In this document: positions 5,655-6,720 of the stretch, piece after piece
Layout of the letters: every line of letters begins with the position of its first letter
Numbering within the stretch: the first letter of the stretch is position 1
Assembly: GCA_030609625.1 (NCBI GenBank)
Contig: JAUWBX010000110.1
Location: 1 to 6,720 of the forward strand
Length of the DNA stretch: 6,720 nt
DNA from: Phycisphaerae bacterium
GTDB taxonomy: Bacteria > Planctomycetota > Phycisphaerae > Sedimentisphaerales > Anaerobacaceae
Reading direction: 5' to 3'
The notes under the pieces: model-generated
Databases searched by the model: none
Told to the model about the DNA's origin: nothing
What the model saw: only the letters and a program-made list of their open reading frames with translations
Program-made: the position numbers and the translations under genes

Positions 5655-5679
5655 TGCTGGAGTTTATTGAGGACACAAA

Positions 5680-5817
5680 ATGGCTGTGCTGAATGTTAAT
5701 ATCGACCACGTTGCGAGCACCTCACCGGATTCGCAGGAGGAATGTAAAATAAAATAAGATATTGGCTGAATTACGATAACTTCATTCTATTAAAACAATT
5801 ACAGATAACATCGTGCC
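5680..5817 (+). pseudogene. pdxJ: Relic of pdxJ (pyridoxine 5'-phosphate synthase), N-terminal part, decayed
   Basis: PdxJ makes pyridoxine 5'-phosphate in the DXP-dependent vitamin B6 pathway and has about 240 residues. Here ATG 5680, preceded by GAGGA (5669-5673) at 6 bases, opens with MAVLNVNIDHVA, the PdxJ N-terminal signature, but the frame ends at TAA 5755-5757 after 25 residues. Further short matches follow in order: SPDSQEE (5722-5742) fits the PDPVEAA region; then, one frame over, ILAEL (5759-5773) fits the next helix and ITDNIV (5798-5815) fits the ITDxDV segment that follows HLREDRRH in the family. The pieces are too close together, so internal deletions plus a frameshift are implied. 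Nothing PdxJ-like follows the palindrome at 5819. The N-terminal match is strong, the later ones are short and could be chance. Either a dead duplicate, or a lost gene with the working copy elsewhere. Confidence 0.62.
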
Positions 5818-5818
5818 G

Positions 5819-5864
5819 AATGAGATTGCTTAGTTCATTAGGAGCGCAGCGAAGTAATCTCATT
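5819..5864 (+). terminator. 13-bp palindrome followed by T-run; repeat element or terminator
   Basis: AATGAGATTGCTT (5819-5831) pairs with AAGTAATCTCATT (5852-5864) over 13 positions, with one G-U wobble and a 20-base loop, and TTTTT follows at 5866-5870. It would work as an intrinsic terminator for anything transcribed from the promoter at 5627-5654. The loop has GGAGCGCAGCGAAG, sharing the GCGAAG and AATCTC cores of the element at 3668-3825, so it is probably a member of the same repeat family. Confidence 0.5.
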
Positions 5865-6011
5865 ATTTTTGCAATTTGCCTTTTTACTTTTTATTTATCC
5901 CCCTCTTTCGGCCTCGACCGGCTATATACTAAATACTATCAACTAGCGACTAATTGAGCCCAAGCCATTAATAGCTGGATGGCTCTAGTTTTGCAGGAAT
6001 TATCTCAAAGT
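5865..6011. other. AT-rich spacer without a gene
   Basis: After the T-run the sequence is pyrimidine-rich (5866-5910), followed by short CTA/ACTA-type iterations (about 5929-5953) and a weak hairpin AGCCAT/ATGGCT (5963-5984). I see no start codon with a ribosome-binding site on either strand and nothing that resumes pdxJ. Confidence 0.4.
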
Positions 6012-6266
6012 CTACTCCGTATGCAAGTGCGCAATCGCTCGCTCGTACAATCCATCGATGTGCTTGTATCCGTTCGACTTCATGTCCTCTACCATATCTT
6101 CTTTACTTACAGTGGAAGGTGGAGTGTTACAGCTAACATTCTTTCCGGATCTTTTGAGCTCGCAAACACGGAACGTAAATTCGGTGTCATCTTGACTAAT
6201 TCTAACCACTTCAAATTGATAATTATCGTCATCATAAAAAATTTCCCAAAAGCTCTTCTGCATCAT
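6012..6266 (-). CDS. Small orphan hypothetical protein, acidic, 84 residues
   Basis: I do not recognise this protein. It starts with two adjacent ATGs (6266 and 6263) behind GGAAAGG (6272-6278), which is 5 or 8 bases away, so either could be used. Composition is that of a real soluble protein: an aromatic and acidic front (KSFWEIFYDDDNYQFEVVR, residues 4-22), alternating residues that look like beta strands (EFTFRVCEL, 29-37), a polar turn rich in Ser, Pro and Asn (40-54), and a charged amphipathic helix (KEDMVEDMKSNGYKHIDGLYERAI, in two parts, about 55-78). No signal peptide, membrane segment or cofactor motif. The two Cys (35, 46) are not in a known metal motif. It stands alone in gene-poor, repeat-bearing DNA, with no clear promoter. 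An accessory-gene origin is possible but unproven. Confidence 0.55.
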   Translation of the reverse strand: MMQKSFWEIFYDDDNYQFEVVRISQDDTEFTFRVCELKRSGKNVSCNTPPSTVSKEDMVEDMKSNGYKHIDGLYERAIAHLHTE

Positions 6267-6331
6267 TGCAACCTTTCCATGAACTCTAGTTTTTTATGCT
6301 ACCTTTTAAAACTTTGTATACTATGCACATT

Positions 6332-6616
6332 CACGAATGGCATGAAGATAAGCCATAACTCTTTGCTCAAAAGAGGCTTATTGAATTCCTTGCCTTGCAT
6401 GATTGACTCCCCAAATAGAATACAGAGAACACGAAGATTTCATACTGTGTTCTTCTCAGTGCCCTCTTTGCCCTTTGTGGTTCCTTAGGTGTTCTACGAG
6501 GTATTTCAGGCTAGCGGCCAAACCCATCTAGCTTCCAAACCCATAATTGATGCCGCACAGGGCTCACGTAAGTTGCTTCGCTTTCAATGCTTATCACTAA
6601 CTTCATGCCATTCGTG
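6332..6616. repeat. Inverted repeat pair, 16-bp perfect arms, 253-bp interior
   Basis: CACGAATGGCATGAAG (6332-6347) is exactly matched in inverse by CTTCATGCCATTCGTG (6601-6616). The match resumes after a 6-base insertion in the right arm (ATAAGC at 6348-6353 against GCTTAT at 6589-6594). The right arm also contains a GCCA-TTCG-TGGC hairpin (6607-6618). The arms enclose the tandem duplication at 6511-6544 but no gene. Confidence 0.55.
6511..6544. repeat. Tandem duplication of a 17-bp unit
   Basis: CTAGCGGCCAAACCCAT (6511-6527) is immediately followed by CTAGCTTCCAAACCCAT (6528-6544): 15 of 17 positions agree, the two differences being adjacent (GG against TT). It is not in a gene. Two copies are too few for an array; it may be a replication-slippage product or a double protein-binding site. 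Confidence 0.65.
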
Positions 6617-6642
6617 GCCGTCCCTAGTTTACCAGTTTTAGT

Positions 6643-6720
6643 TTAAAAATCCTGTTTCATCTGGATTGTTTCCTGTTGTTTTTTACGATAGTACTCTTTT
6701 TTGAAATCTTCAATAGTTTT
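6643..6720 (-). CDS. Possible C-terminal tail of a minus-strand gene (partial)
   Basis: Read on the minus strand from the right edge, a frame runs 25 codons to TAA at 6643-6645. The tail is strongly charged and Gln/Lys-rich (for example IEDFKKEYYRKKQQ), as expected for a helical protein end. One alternative frame stops at once and the other encodes a less protein-like run, stopping at 21 codons. The gene begins outside the window, so no function can be given and the call could be chance. Confidence 0.35.
   Translation of the reverse strand, partial: KTIEDFKKEYYRKKQQETIQMKQDF

Larger units (their letters stand above)
6267..6642. other. Gene-poor region with repeats
   Basis: No convincing gene on either strand. 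It holds an inverted repeat pair (6332-6347 and 6601-6616), a tandem 17-bp duplication (6511-6544), and a stretch at 6420-6485 built from ACAGAGAAC, TGTTCTTCTC and CCCTTTGTGG-like words, including a 7-bp stem AGAACAC/GTGTTCT (6426-6432 with 6447-6453). A plus-strand frame crossing it (5979-6488) is mostly antisense to the small gene and has no ribosome-binding site. Confidence 0.5.

Noticed and set aside
5735..5747. AGGAGG followed by ATG TAA, a start-stop mini-frame
   Set aside because: Only one base separates AGGAGG from ATG, too close for initiation, and the sequence lies within the pdxJ relic.
5979..6488. A 169-codon plus-strand reading frame
   Set aside because: It is antisense to the 84-residue minus-strand gene, has no ribosome-binding site, and its translation is low-complexity and hydrophobic without a domain, passing through obvious repeat words at 6420-6485.

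Overview
The window looks like chromosomal DNA from a Planctomycetota-type bacterium, probably a Phycisphaerae-like lineage known mostly from environmental genomes. This is an inference. It rests on a twin-arginine-exported Gfo/Idh/MocA oxidoreductase of the kind expanded in planctomycetes, a PilT/GspF/pseudopilin set with degenerate minor pseudopilins, moderate GC, and many short palindromic intergenic repeats built on GCGAAG, AATCTC and CTCAGGGC cores.

Layout. (1) 3-1617, plus strand: the end of an upstream gene, a PilX/GspK-like pseudopilin (134-592) and a PilT-family ATPase (589-1617), packed as one operon with a 4-base ATGA overlap between the last two. (2) 1644-3565, minus strand and convergent with (1): a two-gene unit in which a DJ-1/PfpI-family protein is followed 14 bases later by a Tat-exported oxidoreductase. 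(3) 3566-4006: no gene, but a repeat island holding a 158-bp element with perfect 14-bp terminal inverted repeats and a second, truncated palindromic element. (4) 4007-4426, minus strand: a small lipoprotein. (5) 4427-4658: a divergent promoter region. (6) 4659-5630, plus strand: a short GspF/PilC-type inner-membrane platform protein starting at GTG. (7) 5627-5864: a good promoter and ribosome-binding site leading into the first codons of pdxJ, which then collapses into a frameshifted relic and is cut by a palindrome that could act as a terminator. (8) 5865-6720: AT-rich, gene-poor DNA with one small orphan gene (6012-6266, minus), a 17-bp tandem duplication, a long-range inverted repeat and possibly the tail of another minus-strand gene.

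How they work together. The pseudopilin, the PilT-like ATPase and the GspF-like membrane protein belong to one type IV filament or type II secretion machine, although the GspF gene is separated by about 3 kb of opposite-strand genes and repeats and seems to have its own promoter. The PfpI/oxidoreductase pair is an independent metabolic or stress unit. I see no clearly new defence, mobile or RNA system. The most interesting points are the pdxJ relic behind an apparently intact promoter, palindromic repeats living inside the pseudopilin reading frame, the altered His box of the PilT-like ATPase, and the repeat islands.
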